Shown here: piece by piece, positions 8,325-16,412 of the stretch
Numbering within the stretch: the stretch's first letter is position 1
Layout: every line of letters starts with the position of its first letter
Assembly (NCBI RefSeq): GCF_035917995.1
Contig: NZ_CP109131.1
Coordinates: 6,138,001 to 6,202,000, forward strand
Length of the DNA: 64,000 nucleotides
Reading direction: 5' to 3'
Source: Streptosporangium sp. NBC_01755
GTDB lineage: Bacteria > Actinomycetota > Actinomycetes > Streptosporangiales > Streptosporangiaceae
Notes under the pieces: generated by a model
Databases searched by the model: none
Told to the model about the DNA's origin: nothing
Seen by the model: only the letters and a program-made list of their open reading frames with translations
Made by a program: the position numbers and the translations under genes

Positions 8325-9269
8325 ATGGCTGAGGTCGCGTACATCGGTGGATACACCCCGGACACCGAAGGGTCCGGGCCGGGAATCACCCTGGTGGAGC
8401 TGGGGAGTCTCGCACGGCTCGGGGAGACGCCCGCCTCCGGGCCGTCGTTCCTCGCCGTCCACCCCGCCCTCCCGGTCCTGTACGCGGTGGGGGAGGCCGA
8501 GCGCGGCACGGTAGGCGTCTTCGCCCGCGCCGGCGACGGCACGCTGAGCCCGCTCGCGCAGCGGCCCAGCGAGGGATCGGCCCCCTGCCACCTGGCGGTG
8601 GATCCCACCGGTACGCGCCTGGCGGTGGCCAACTACGGCGACGGCACCCTCAGCGTGCACGGCATCGACGGATCCGGCCTGCTGACCGACGTGTGGATCT
8701 TCCCCTACCGTGCGGGGGCCCACGCCCACCAGGCGGTCTTCGGCCCCGACGGCGTGCTGTACGTGAGCGACCTGGGCGCCGACGAGGTCCGTCGCTACCT
8801 GGTCGGGGACGAGGTGGTCCCACACCCGGAGGGGCCGGTACGGCTCGCGCCCGGCATGGGCCCCCGGCACATGGCCAGGGCGGGCGGCCACTGGTACGTG
8901 GCGGGAGAGCTGGACGGCACCGTGCGCGCCTACGACGACGAATGGCGCGAGATCCAGGTCGCCCCGGCCGGCGGGGGCGGGGGGCGGAACCAGCCCTCAC
9001 ACCTGGAGGTCAGCGGCGGGCTCGTCTACGTCGCCAACCGAGGCCCCGACACGATCTCGGTCTTCGCCGGTCCCCAGCTGAAGCCGGTCGCGGAGGTCGC
9101 CTGCGGCGGCGTCTGGCCGAGGCACTTCGCCATCGCCGACGGCCGCATGTACGTGGCCAACCAGCACTCGGGCACCGTCGCCGTGCTCCCGCTGAAGGAC
9201 GGCGTCCCGCGGCCCGCGGGGGAGGTCTTCGCCGTCGGTACCCCGTCCTGCGTGCTGCCTCTGCCCTGA
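8325..9269 (+). CDS. Seven-bladed beta-propeller lactonase (YbhE/6-phosphogluconolactonase-like)
   Basis: The protein has 314 residues, and ATG at 8325 is preferred over 8322 because GGGAG lies 4 nt upstream. It shows repeated propeller blades with the family motifs YIGGYT at the start, PSFLAVHP, CHLAVDPTGTRL AVANY-type and HAHQAVFGPDG. The family hydrolyses 6-phosphogluconolactone or other sugar lactones in the cytosol. No sugar-phosphate dehydrogenase lies beside it, so the substrate is uncertain. The stop codon is inside the first unit of a five-fold 20-bp tandem repeat. Confidence 0.75.
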   Translation: MAEVAYIGGYTPDTEGSGPGITLVELGSLARLGETPASGPSFLAVHPALPVLYAVGEAERGTVGVFARAGDGTLSPLAQRPSEGSAPCHLAVDPTGTRLAVANYGDGTLSVHGIDGSGLLTDVWIFPYRAGAHAHQAVFGPDGVLYVSDLGADEVRRYLVGDEVVPHPEGPVRLAPGMGPRHMARAGGHWYVAGELDGTVRAYDDEWREIQVAPAGGGGGRNQPSHLEVSGGLVYVANRGPDTISVFAGPQLKPVAEVACGGVWPRHFAIADGRMYVANQHSGTVAVLPLKDGVPRPAGEVFAVGTPSCVLPLP

Positions 9270-9360
9270 GGCGTCCGCCGGTGCCCTGAGGCGTCCGCCG
9301 GTGCCCTGAGGCGTCCGCCGGTGCGCTGAGGTGCCCGCCGGTGCCCTGAGGTGCCCGCCG
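9261..9360. repeat. Five-fold 20-bp tandem repeat spanning a stop codon
   Basis: Five consecutive 20-bp units; the first contains the last codons and TGA of the lactonase gene. Units 1-3 are near identical, units 4-5 share a GCGTC to GTGCC change. This indicates a local expansion of the 3' end of the gene. Confidence 0.9.
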
Positions 9361-9569
9361 GAGGTGGGGCCGGCGCTTCCGGCTGGGTATGACTCATGAG
9401 ATGCCGGACCGTGGTCTCCCCTCCGGGATCCCCGAGGCGCACCCGAGGTGCCCGCGACGTGCGCGACCCGCTCGGGTGCGGACCCCGGGCCAGGCTTCGG
9501 GCCCGGTGGGGGCGCTCACATGCCACCTCTCCGTTGATCGCGGGAAGCGGCATGTGAGGACTAATTCCA

Positions 9570-9585
9570 TTTGGTCTAGACCACT
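9570..9585. promoter_or_regulatory. DasR-type operator (dre-like) upstream of the phosphofructokinase gene
   Basis: TTTGGTCTAGACCACT matches 14 of 16 positions of the dre consensus ACTGGTCTAGACCACT bound by the GntR/HutC regulator DasR (consensus from Streptomyces). The perfect core TGGTCTAGACCA is a strong palindrome, 109 bp upstream of the ATG. The rest of 9361-9693 shows no gene and no clear -35/-10 pair. DasR senses glucosamine-6-phosphate, so this would tie glycolysis to aminosugar supply; binding is inferred. Confidence 0.55.
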
Positions 9586-9693
9586 GGGGCAACTGACGGC
9601 AGAATGCGTTCCATAGGTGGTGGAAATTCCGTCGCCGACCGACCGTGCCATTTAGTCTGATCATCTTGTCTCAGACTCAAATCGGAGGATGCC

Positions 9694-10719
9694 ATGCGTA
9701 TCGGAGTGCTCACCGGGGGCGGCGACTGCCCCGGCCTGAACGCCGTTATCCGCGCTGTCGTGCGTAAGGGAGTGGGCGTCCACGGGCATGAGTTCGTCGG
9801 GTTCCGCGACGGCTGGCGGGGTCCTCTTGAGGGCGACACCATGCCGTTGGACATCGAGGCCGTGCGCGGCATCCTGCCGCGCGGCGGGACGATCCTGGGC
9901 TCGTCGCGGACCAACCCGATCAAGATCGACGGTGGCGTTGAGAAGATCAAGGAGAACCTGGCGAAGGGCGGGATCGACGCGCTGATCGCGATCGGCGGCG
10001 AGGACACCCTCGGCGTGGCCAAGCAGCTCTTCGACAAGGGGGTGAAGGTCGTCGGCGTGCCCAAGACGATCGACAACGACCTCAACGCCACCGACTACAC
10101 CTTCGGCTTCGACACGGCGGTCAACATCGCCGTCGAGGCGATCGACCGCCTGCACACCACCGCCGAGTCCCACCACCGCGCGCTGATCTGCGAGGTCATG
10201 GGCCGCCACGCGGGCTGGATCGCCCTGCACGCCGGCATGGCGGGCGGCGCCAACGTCATCCTCATCCCGGAGAAGCCCTTCGACATCGACCGGGTCTGCG
10301 CCTATGTCGAGTCCCGCTTCAAGACGAAGTACGCGCCGATAATCGTGGTCGCGGAGGGCGCGCACCCGATCGAGGGCCAGATGGCGCTGCAGGCGGGCGA
10401 ACTCGACGCCTTCGGCCACGTGAGGCTCGGCGGCATCGGCGAGAACCTCGCCAGCGAGATCGAGAAGCGCACCGGCAAGGAGGCCCGCACCACGGTGCTC
10501 GGCCACATCCAGCGCGGCGGCACTCCCACGGCCTTCGACCGGGTGCTGGCCACCCGGTTCGGCCTGCAGGCCATCGACGCGGTGCAGGACGGCGACTTCG
10601 GCAAGATGGTCGCACTCCGGGGCACCGACATCGTGAGGGTGGGCCTTGACGAGGCCACCGAGGAGCTGAAGACCGTGCCGGCCGGCCGCTACGAGGAGGC
10701 CGAGGTCTTCTTCGGCTGA
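9694..10719 (+). CDS. pfkA: 6-phosphofructokinase, residues of the PPi-dependent type
   Basis: The protein has 341 residues and an ATG preceded by GGAGG. It phosphorylates fructose 6-phosphate in glycolysis. Conserved motifs are GGGDCPGLN at the start, PKTIDNDL, the MGRHAGW substrate loop and GHIQRGG. Residue 104 is Asp (GGEDT) and residue 124 is Lys (PKTIDND). In family studies this Asp/Lys pair excludes ATP and marks pyrophosphate-dependent enzymes, as in Amycolatopsis PPi-PFK, while ATP enzymes have Gly at 104. The enzyme is therefore probably PPi-linked and reversible. It is monocistronic, with a dre-like site upstream. Confidence 0.93.
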   Translation: MRIGVLTGGGDCPGLNAVIRAVVRKGVGVHGHEFVGFRDGWRGPLEGDTMPLDIEAVRGILPRGGTILGSSRTNPIKIDGGVEKIKENLAKGGIDALIAIGGEDTLGVAKQLFDKGVKVVGVPKTIDNDLNATDYTFGFDTAVNIAVEAIDRLHTTAESHHRALICEVMGRHAGWIALHAGMAGGANVILIPEKPFDIDRVCAYVESRFKTKYAPIIVVAEGAHPIEGQMALQAGELDAFGHVRLGGIGENLASEIEKRTGKEARTTVLGHIQRGGTPTAFDRVLATRFGLQAIDAVQDGDFGKMVALRGTDIVRVGLDEATEELKTVPAGRYEEAEVFFG

Positions 10720-10821
10720 GATGTCCCCGCGGGCGCCTGCGGGGAGTCACCTTCTGCAAGCGTTCTGCAAGCGGCCGGCCCTAGCCTCCCGATCGGGCGG
10801 CCGGCCGCCCGCGATTCCCCT

Positions 10822-10872
10822 CCATGTACGGCCTGTGCCCTGAACGAGCGGCCCAGCGGGCGCAGGCCGTAC
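10822..10872. terminator. Long imperfect hairpin between convergent pfkA and MHYT gene
   Basis: ATGTACGGCCTG (10822-10833) is perfectly complementary to CAGGCCGTACAT (10861-10872), and the stem extends through GCCC/GGGC. It lies 2 bp beyond the MHYT stop and about 100 bp after pfkA, so it probably ends transcription from both sides. No U-run, as usual in high-GC actinomycetes. Confidence 0.6.
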
Positions 10873-10873
10873 A

Positions 10874-11731
10874 TCATCGCTCGTGGGAGTCGAACAGGGA
10901 CGGGCCCCTCGGCGCCGGACCGCTGGGCGGTGTGGGCGGCTCGTGGAGCCGGGCCTCGGTGCGGCGCTTCTCCAGCCTGGCCAGCATGGCGGCGTCGTTG
11001 TCCAGCTCCGGCTGCGACGGAGACAGGATGACGGTCAGCAGCAGGGTGAGGGTCAGCAGGCCCAGCACGGCCAGCGTGGGCAGCATGAAGTCGACGCCCC
11101 TGGCCCCTCCGAGCGGCGCCGGCGAGAGCCGAGGCCGTACCTCGAGCGCGAACATGCCGACGTAGTGCATGCCGCAGACCGCCAGGGCCATGATCATCGC
11201 GGCGCCGCCGGTGGCGAGCACGCCACTGACCCGCAGGCTGAACCAGAGCGCCACGATGGAGGCGGCGATGGCGATCAGGACCGAGAGCCCGACCAGCACC
11301 GGATCGTAGGAGAGGTGGGCCGGCATGTTCATCGCGAACATGCCGATGTAGTGCATGCCCGCCACGCCGAGACCGGTGAGCACGCCGCCGAACACGAGCG
11401 GCAGGAATCTTTCGCCCCGGTAGGAGACCAGGAGCAGTCCCGCGCCCACGACGACGACCGCCAGGATCGCCGAGCCGACCGTCAGCGGTACGTCATAGCG
11501 GATCTGGCCGCCGCCGATGGAGAAGCCCATCATGGCGACGAAGTGCATGACCCAGATGCCGGTGCCACCGATGGACAGTGCCCCGCCCGCCAGCCAGCGG
11601 GCCCGTGCCGCGCCCACCGTCGCCTGGGCTTTGGCGGTGAGCAGGAGACCGAGCATGCATCCGATGCTCGACATGACGTAGGCCAGCACGGGAGTGAGAA
11701 GGCCATAGGAAAAGTGATCTACGTGGGACAT
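10874..11731 (-). CDS. MHYT-domain seven-helix membrane sensor protein
   Basis: The protein has 285 residues with seven predicted membrane helices and three copies of the signature Met-His-x-x-x-Met (MHFVAM, MHYIGM, MHYVGM) near the outer face. These are proposed to bind copper and sense O2, CO or NO. Unlike many MHYT proteins, there is no output domain (no GGDEF/EAL or kinase), only a short Pro-rich tail. It stands alone and is divergent from the MacS-type kinase gene. Any signalling role would need a partner and is unproven. Confidence 0.85.
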   Translation of the reverse strand: MSHVDHFSYGLLTPVLAYVMSSIGCMLGLLLTAKAQATVGAARARWLAGGALSIGGTGIWVMHFVAMMGFSIGGGQIRYDVPLTVGSAILAVVVVGAGLLLVSYRGERFLPLVFGGVLTGLGVAGMHYIGMFAMNMPAHLSYDPVLVGLSVLIAIAASIVALWFSLRVSGVLATGGAAMIMALAVCGMHYVGMFALEVRPRLSPAPLGGARGVDFMLPTLAVLGLLTLTLLLTVILSPSQPELDNDAAMLARLEKRRTEARLHEPPTPPSGPAPRGPSLFDSHER

Positions 11732-11808
11732 GTTCCCGTTTTTCGTTAGAGAGAAATCGGTGGATTATTGCAGATAGCCCCTCTCTTACCGGGCGGTAGG
11801 GTCGGCGC

Positions 11809-12918
11809 GTGACGGGAATCGAGGGTCCGTTCTGGCGGGCGGTCGCGGTGTTTCGCGTCGCATCCCTCGCGTACGCGGCGGTTCTGCTCATCCGTGCCGG
11901 GGGGTACGCCCACCCGGCGATCGGCTGGCTGGTGATCGGCGTCATGGCGCTGTGGACCGCGGGGACGATCTTCGCCTACTCCGTCGAGGAGCTCCGCGGC
12001 CGGCCGCTGCTCGCCGCCGACATGCTCGTGACCGTGGGCTGCCTGCTCGCCACCCCGGCGGTGCAGGGCGCCTACCAGGAGGGCAGCCTGCCGATCACCG
12101 GCACCTGGATGGGCGGCGCGGTGCTCGCCTGGGGCGTGTACGGCGGGCGGCGGCTGGGGGCCGTGGCCGCGCTGATCGTCTCGCTGGCCGACCTGCGGCT
12201 GCACGGTGTTCCCGGGGGCGACTTCGAGACGCTGCCGATCAACGGCACCGTCCTGCTCTTCCTCGCCGGGACCGTCGTCGGGCACGTGGCCCGGCTGGCC
12301 AGGAAGGCCGAGGAGCGCATGCAGCAGGCGATCGAGCTGGAGGCCGCCGGTCGGGAGCGAGAGCGGCTCGCCCGGGGAATCCACGACTCGGTGCTCCAGG
12401 TGCTCGCGCTGGTTCAGCGGCGCGGGCAGGAGATCGGCGGTGAGGCGGCCGAACTGGGCAGGCTCGCGGGCGAGCAGGAGGCCGCCCTGCGCGAGCTGGT
12501 CAGGATCTCACCCGAGGCACCCGCCGCCGGCGCCGCGGACCTGTGTGCCCTGCTGCACAGGTACGGCTCGGCCACGGTCACCGTCTCGGCCCCGGCGACC
12601 CCGCTGATCCTGCCCGCGGCCACCGCGGCGGAGATGGCCGCCGCGGTCGGGGCCGCCCTGGACAACGTCGCCCGCCACTGTGGGGCGCGGGCACCCGCGT
12701 GGGTTTTCGCCGAGAGCGACGACGGACTGATCACCGTGACCGTCAGGGACGAGGGGCCGGGTATGGCACCCGGACGCCTGGAGGAGGCCGCCGCCGCCGG
12801 GCGGCTCGGCGTCGCGCAGTCCATCCGGGGCCGTGTCGCGGAGCTTGGCGGCACGGTCACGGTGATCTCCCATCCCGGCCGGGGCACCGAGATCGAGATG
12901 TCGGTGCCGATCGGCTAG
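11809..12918 (+). CDS. MacS-family sensor histidine kinase
   Basis: GTG start; 369 residues. Four to five membrane helices fill the first 160 residues, then a short coiled linker, a HisKA_3-type H-box (ARGIHDSVLQVL, His192) and an HATPase domain with a DEGPGM G-box. It is the MacRS-type kinase of actinomycetes, autophosphorylating on His and passing the phosphate to the NarL-type regulator encoded 92 bp downstream. The signal is unknown; with almost no extracytoplasmic loop it probably senses in or at the membrane. Confidence 0.85.
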   Translation: MTGIEGPFWRAVAVFRVASLAYAAVLLIRAGGYAHPAIGWLVIGVMALWTAGTIFAYSVEELRGRPLLAADMLVTVGCLLATPAVQGAYQEGSLPITGTWMGGAVLAWGVYGGRRLGAVAALIVSLADLRLHGVPGGDFETLPINGTVLLFLAGTVVGHVARLARKAEERMQQAIELEAAGRERERLARGIHDSVLQVLALVQRRGQEIGGEAAELGRLAGEQEAALRELVRISPEAPAAGAADLCALLHRYGSATVTVSAPATPLILPAATAAEMAAAVGAALDNVARHCGARAPAWVFAESDDGLITVTVRDEGPGMAPGRLEEAAAAGRLGVAQSIRGRVAELGGTVTVISHPGRGTEIEMSVPIG

Positions 12919-12951
12919 AGGGCGTTTCGCGGCCGCCGTGGTGGGCGGTGC

Positions 12952-13000
12952 GGGCCTACCGGCCCGGAGGTGGGCCTACCGGCCCGGAGGTGCGGGCCTA
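12952..13000. repeat. 20-bp direct repeat between kinase and regulator genes
   Basis: Two perfect 20-bp units (12952-12971, 12972-12991) plus a partial third, directly upstream of the response-regulator start. Each unit contains the self-complementary GGCC core. It may affect translation coupling. Confidence 0.6.
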
Positions 13001-13010
13001 AGGTAGGCCA

Positions 13011-13649
13011 ATGCGCGTGATGGTGGTGGACGACCACCCGATGTGGAGGGACGGGGTGGCCAGGGACCTGGCCGAGGCCGGATACGAGGTGGTGGCCGCG
13101 GTCGGGGAGGGGCGGCAGGCGGTCCGAGTGGCCGCGGCGGTCCGGCCCGAGCTGGTCGTGCTGGATCTGCAGCTGCCCGACCTGCCGGGGGTGGAGGTGG
13201 CCAGGAGGCTGGCCACCTCGGAGCCGCCGCCCAGGGTGCTGGTGCTGTCGGCCAGCGGTGAGCAGGAGGACGTGCTGGAGGCCATCAAGGCGGGAGCCTC
13301 CGGATATCTCCTGAAATCCGCGAGCAAAGAGGAGTTCCTCGACGCGGTCCGGCGCACCGCCGGGGGCGACGCGGTGTTCACCCCGGGGCTGGCCGGGCTC
13401 GTGCTGGGGGAGTATCGGAGGCTGGCGGCCCGGCCCGCGCCCGAGGCGACGCCCCGCCTGACCGAGCGGGAGACCGAGGTGCTCCGCCTGGTCGCCAAAG
13501 GGTTGTCCTACAAGCAGATCGCCGAGCGTCTCGTGCTCTCCCACCGGACCGTGCAGAACCACGTCCAGAACACGCTGAACAAGCTCCAGCTCCACAATCG
13601 GGTGGAACTGGTCCGCTACGTGATCGAGCAGGGCCTCGACGAGTCGTAG
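13011..13649 (+). CDS. NarL/LuxR-type response regulator (partner of the MacS-type kinase)
   Basis: The protein has 212 residues. The receiver domain is complete (DDH acidic pocket at the start, phospho-acceptor Asp52 in VVLDLQLPD, Lys in YLLKSAS). A LuxR helix-turn-helix follows in the last 65 residues (LTEREТEVL-type opening, KQIAERLVLSHRTVQNH recognition helix). It is a DNA-binding transcription factor activated by the adjacent kinase. No target promoter is obvious beside it; the MHYT gene is divergent and could belong to the same sensing unit. Confidence 0.88.
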   Translation: MRVMVVDDHPMWRDGVARDLAEAGYEVVAAVGEGRQAVRVAAAVRPELVVLDLQLPDLPGVEVARRLATSEPPPRVLVLSASGEQEDVLEAIKAGASGYLLKSASKEEFLDAVRRTAGGDAVFTPGLAGLVLGEYRRLAARPAPEATPRLTERETEVLRLVAKGLSYKQIAERLVLSHRTVQNHVQNTLNKLQLHNRVELVRYVIEQGLDES

Positions 13650-13764
13650 TCCCGACTAAAGTAGCAAGGTCGAGACGTTGTCTTTGTGCGAACGCGCGAG
13701 AGACTTGACGAAACTCCACGACGAAGCTCTCATACCCCCTCGAAGCTCCACCGGAGGTTGCGCC

Positions 13765-14967
13765 ATGACCATGTCCGCCTTGGGCGAGCCCTGCGTTCTG
13801 CTCAAACTGGGCGAGGTCGTCCTCAAGGGCAACAACCGTGAGCTCTTCGAGCGGAGGTTGCAGGCCAACATCAAGGCCGCTCTGAAGGACGTCGTCGTCA
13901 AGGTCGACGTGCGGCAGCGCCACGGCGTCATCGCGCTCTTCCTGCCGGAGGGCACCGGGGTCGAGGTCGCGGACGCGGTCGCCGAGCGCGTCTCGTACGT
14001 CCCGGGGCTGGTCTGGATCCACCGCGCCTGGCGGGTGGCCAAGGACCCCTCGGCGATCACCAAGGCCGCCGTCGAGCTGCTGGCCGACCGCGACGACGTC
14101 AAACGCGGTGTCTCCTTCGCGGTCCGCTCCCGCCGCCGCGACAAGCGCTTCCCGCTCACCTCGATGCAGCTGGACCGCTCGGTCGGCGGCGAGCTCAACG
14201 ACGTCTACGGCCTGCCGGTCGACCTGAAGCGTCCCGAGCTGGTGGTCTCCATCGAGGTCGACCGCGACGAGGCTTTCGTCTTCACCGGCGGGCTGTCCGG
14301 CCAGGGCGGGCTGCCGGTCGGCAGCAGCGGCCGGGGCCTGGTCCTGATGTCCGGCGGCATCGACTCCCCGGTGGCCGCCTACCGGATGATGCGCCGCGGC
14401 CTGCGTGTCGACTTCCTGCACTTCTCCGGCATCCCCTTCACCACCTCCGAGTCCATCTACAAGGCGTACGCGCTGGTCAGGGCACTCGACAGGTTCCAGG
14501 GCGGGTCCCGGATGTGGGTCGTCCCCTTCGGCAAGGCCCAGCAGTCCATCAAGGCCTCCGGCCAGGACCGTCTGGCGGTGATCACCCAGCGCCGGCTGAT
14601 GCTGAAGACCGGCGAGGAGGTCGCCCGCCGCCTGCGCGCCGGCGCCCTGGTCACCGGCGACTCCCTGGGCCAGGTCTCCTCGCAGACTCTGCAGAACATC
14701 ACCGCCCAGGACGACGCGGTCGACATGCCGATCCTGCGTCCCCTCATCGGCCTGGACAAGACCGAGATCATGGCCGAGGCCCGCCGCATCGGCACCCTGG
14801 CGATCTCCGAACTCCCCGACGAGGACTGCTGCTCGCTGCTGGCCCCCCGCCGCGCCGAGATCGCCGCGAAGGTCGCCGACCTGAAGAAGATCGAGCGTCG
14901 CCTGGACGCCGAGGAGCTCGCCGTCCAGCTCGCCGGGTCCCTGCAGGAGTACCGGCTCGACGCCTGA
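13765..14967 (+). CDS. thiI: tRNA 4-thiouridine synthase / thiazole sulfur carrier ThiI
   Basis: ATG at 13765 is chosen because GGAGG lies 7 nt upstream; the protein has 400 residues. The order is ferredoxin-like and THUMP RNA-binding region, then a PP-loop ATPase domain with SGGIDSPVA. It adenylates U8 of tRNA for thiolation and in some bacteria also supplies sulfur for thiamine. The C-terminal rhodanese domain of E. coli ThiI is absent; EDCCSLL near the end is typical of the short type. A TTGACG hexamer at 13705-13710 may be its -35. The thiS/thiG genes lie 18 kb away. Confidence 0.88.
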   Translation: MTMSALGEPCVLLKLGEVVLKGNNRELFERRLQANIKAALKDVVVKVDVRQRHGVIALFLPEGTGVEVADAVAERVSYVPGLVWIHRAWRVAKDPSAITKAAVELLADRDDVKRGVSFAVRSRRRDKRFPLTSMQLDRSVGGELNDVYGLPVDLKRPELVVSIEVDRDEAFVFTGGLSGQGGLPVGSSGRGLVLMSGGIDSPVAAYRMMRRGLRVDFLHFSGIPFTTSESIYKAYALVRALDRFQGGSRMWVVPFGKAQQSIKASGQDRLAVITQRRLMLKTGEEVARRLRAGALVTGDSLGQVSSQTLQNITAQDDAVDMPILRPLIGLDKTEIMAEARRIGTLAISELPDEDCCSLLAPRRAEIAAKVADLKKIERRLDAEELAVQLAGSLQEYRLDA

Positions 14968-14977
14968 GATCGGATCA

Positions 14978-15006
14978 CCCGGTCCCGGGGACGTACCGGG
15001 GCCGGG
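14978..15006. terminator. Bidirectional hairpin between thiI and aroF
   Basis: CCCGGTCCCGG (14978-14988) pairs with CCGGGGCCGGG (14996-15006), one G-T wobble, between two convergent genes. Position and stability fit a shared terminator. Confidence 0.65.
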
Positions 15007-15027
15007 TATCCGTGGCGAGCGGGTGGG

Positions 15028-16065
15028 TCAGGCCGGGGCCAGGGCGTCGACGGCCGCGACCTTGCCCAGCAGCGGCGGGAACCGCTCCAGCACCCGGGCC
15101 AGCTCGTCCAGATCGCTGTCGACCAGCGCCTGGGGGCCGTCGCAGAGGGCCTGCTCCGGGCGCGGGTGGACATCGATGATCACGCCGTCGGCGCCGGCCG
15201 CGATGGCGGCGCGGGTGAGCGGCAGGACCAGGTCGCGGTGGCCGCCGGAGTGGGACGGGTCGACGATGACCGGCAGGTGCGACAGCCGCTGGGCGAGCGG
15301 CACCGCGGAGACGTCCAGGGTGTTGCGGGTGGCGGTCTCGAAGGTGCGGATGCCGCGCTCGCACAGCACGATGTCGAGGTTGCCGCGCTGGGCGATGTAC
15401 TCGGCGGCCATCAGCCACTCCTCGATGGTGGCGCTCATCCCGCGCTTGAGCATCACCGGCTTGCCCGCGGCGCCGACGGCCTGCAGCAGCGCGAAGTTCT
15501 GCGCGTTGCGGGTGCCGACCTGGAGCATGTCGGCGTAGGAGGCCACCAGCTCCACGTCGGCGGCGTCGACGACCTCGGTGACGACGGGAAGCCCGGTCTG
15601 CTCGCGCACCTCGGCGAGGATGCGCAGGCCCGCCTCGCCGAGCCCCTGGAAGGCGTACGGGGAGGTGCGGGGCTTGTAGGCGCCGCCGCGCAGCAGGGTG
15701 GCCCCGGCGGCCGCGGCCATCCGGGCGGCCTGAAGGGTCTGCTCGGGGGTCTCCACCGCGCACGGGCCGGCGATCAGGGTGACCGTGCCGGGACCGATCG
15801 GCACGCCGCCGACGCGGACCGTGGACCGCTCGGGGTGGTTGTCGCGGCTCACCAGCTTGTACGGCGCGCTCACCCGCATCACGTCGGCCACCCCGGCCAT
15901 GCCCCGCAGGTCGAGAGCGGTGAACTGGGCGACATCGCCGACCAGGCCGATGATCGTGCGGCTCACGCCCCGGCTGACGAACGCCTCGCCGCCCGCCGTG
16001 CCGATGACCTCCACGATCGCCTCGACGTCGTTCTCCGTGGCACCGGGTCCCATGACGATGACCAT
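15028..16065 (-). CDS. aroF: 3-deoxy-7-phosphoheptulonate (DAHP) synthase, type Ib
   Basis: The protein has 345 residues. The first 75 form the ferredoxin-like regulatory domain typical of AroF/AroG-type Ib enzymes (as in Thermotoga), and the rest is the TIM barrel with IAGPCAVE, the FKPRTSPY-like segment (KPRTSPYAFQG), GTRNAQNF and the DPSHSGG motif. It condenses phosphoenolpyruvate and erythrose 4-phosphate, the first step to Phe, Tyr and Trp. It is controlled by a leader peptide and attenuator upstream. In many actinomycetes the main enzyme is the unrelated type II AroG, so this may be a second isozyme. Confidence 0.9.
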   Translation of the reverse strand: MVIVMGPGATENDVEAIVEVIGTAGGEAFVSRGVSRTIIGLVGDVAQFTALDLRGMAGVADVMRVSAPYKLVSRDNHPERSTVRVGGVPIGPGTVTLIAGPCAVETPEQTLQAARMAAAAGATLLRGGAYKPRTSPYAFQGLGEAGLRILAEVREQTGLPVVTEVVDAADVELVASYADMLQVGTRNAQNFALLQAVGAAGKPVMLKRGMSATIEEWLMAAEYIAQRGNLDIVLCERGIRTFETATRNTLDVSAVPLAQRLSHLPVIVDPSHSGGHRDLVLPLTRAAIAAGADGVIIDVHPRPEQALCDGPQALVDSDLDELARVLERFPPLLGKVAAVDALAPA

Positions 16066-16146
16066 GTCTCTCCCTCTCCGATGGCTCCGGCCGGTTCCGA
16101 CCGGCTCCGGGGTCCTGGGTGTTTTCGATGAAAGGCCGGGAAAAGC

Positions 16147-16184
16147 AGAAGGCCCCGAGTCCGAAACCGGACCCGGGGCCTTCT
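16147..16184 (-). terminator. Attenuator terminator in the aroF leader
   Basis: Arms of at least 10 bp (AGAAGGCCCC at 16147-16156 against GGGGCCTTCT at 16175-16184), extended by near-complementary inner bases, are followed on the minus strand by GCTTTTCC. It is an unusually strong, U-tailed intrinsic terminator placed between the leader peptide and aroF. A segment of the leader coding region (16234-16240) is complementary to the 5' arm of this stem and can form the competing antiterminator. Confidence 0.85.
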
Positions 16185-16197
16185 GTTCGCCAGGCTG

Positions 16198-16272
16198 TCA
16201 GCGCAGCATCTGGTGGCGAACGGTCCGACTCACGGGTCCGTCGCCATAAAAAAACCAGAACGCAGTACGCAT
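16198..16272 (-). CDS. aroF leader peptide rich in Phe, Trp and Tyr
   Basis: A 24-codon frame ends 14 bp before the terminator stem. Residues 5-9 are Phe-Trp-Phe-Phe-Tyr, covering all three aromatic amino acids, exactly what ribosome-mediated attenuation of a DAHP synthase would need. Stalling at these codons would leave CGGACCC (plus 16234-16240, codons for GDGP) free to pair with GGGTCCG in the terminator arm and allow read-through. There is no clear ribosome site. A TATCAT hexamer 7-8 nt before the ATG suggests a leaderless transcript starting at the AUG. Too short for automatic gene callers. Confidence 0.82.
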   Translation of the reverse strand: MRTAFWFFYGDGPVSRTVRHQMLR

Positions 16273-16412
16273 AGTCGGAAATGATAGCGCACGGCGAGAA
16301 CACCTCCGTCCCGCAGGCCGGGAGAACGCTATTCGGTGGCCGCCGAGGCGTCGGGAAGCCCGCGATGGCAGGATTACCACGTGCCATAGGGGAAACGGCG
16401 GAGGGAGTGATG

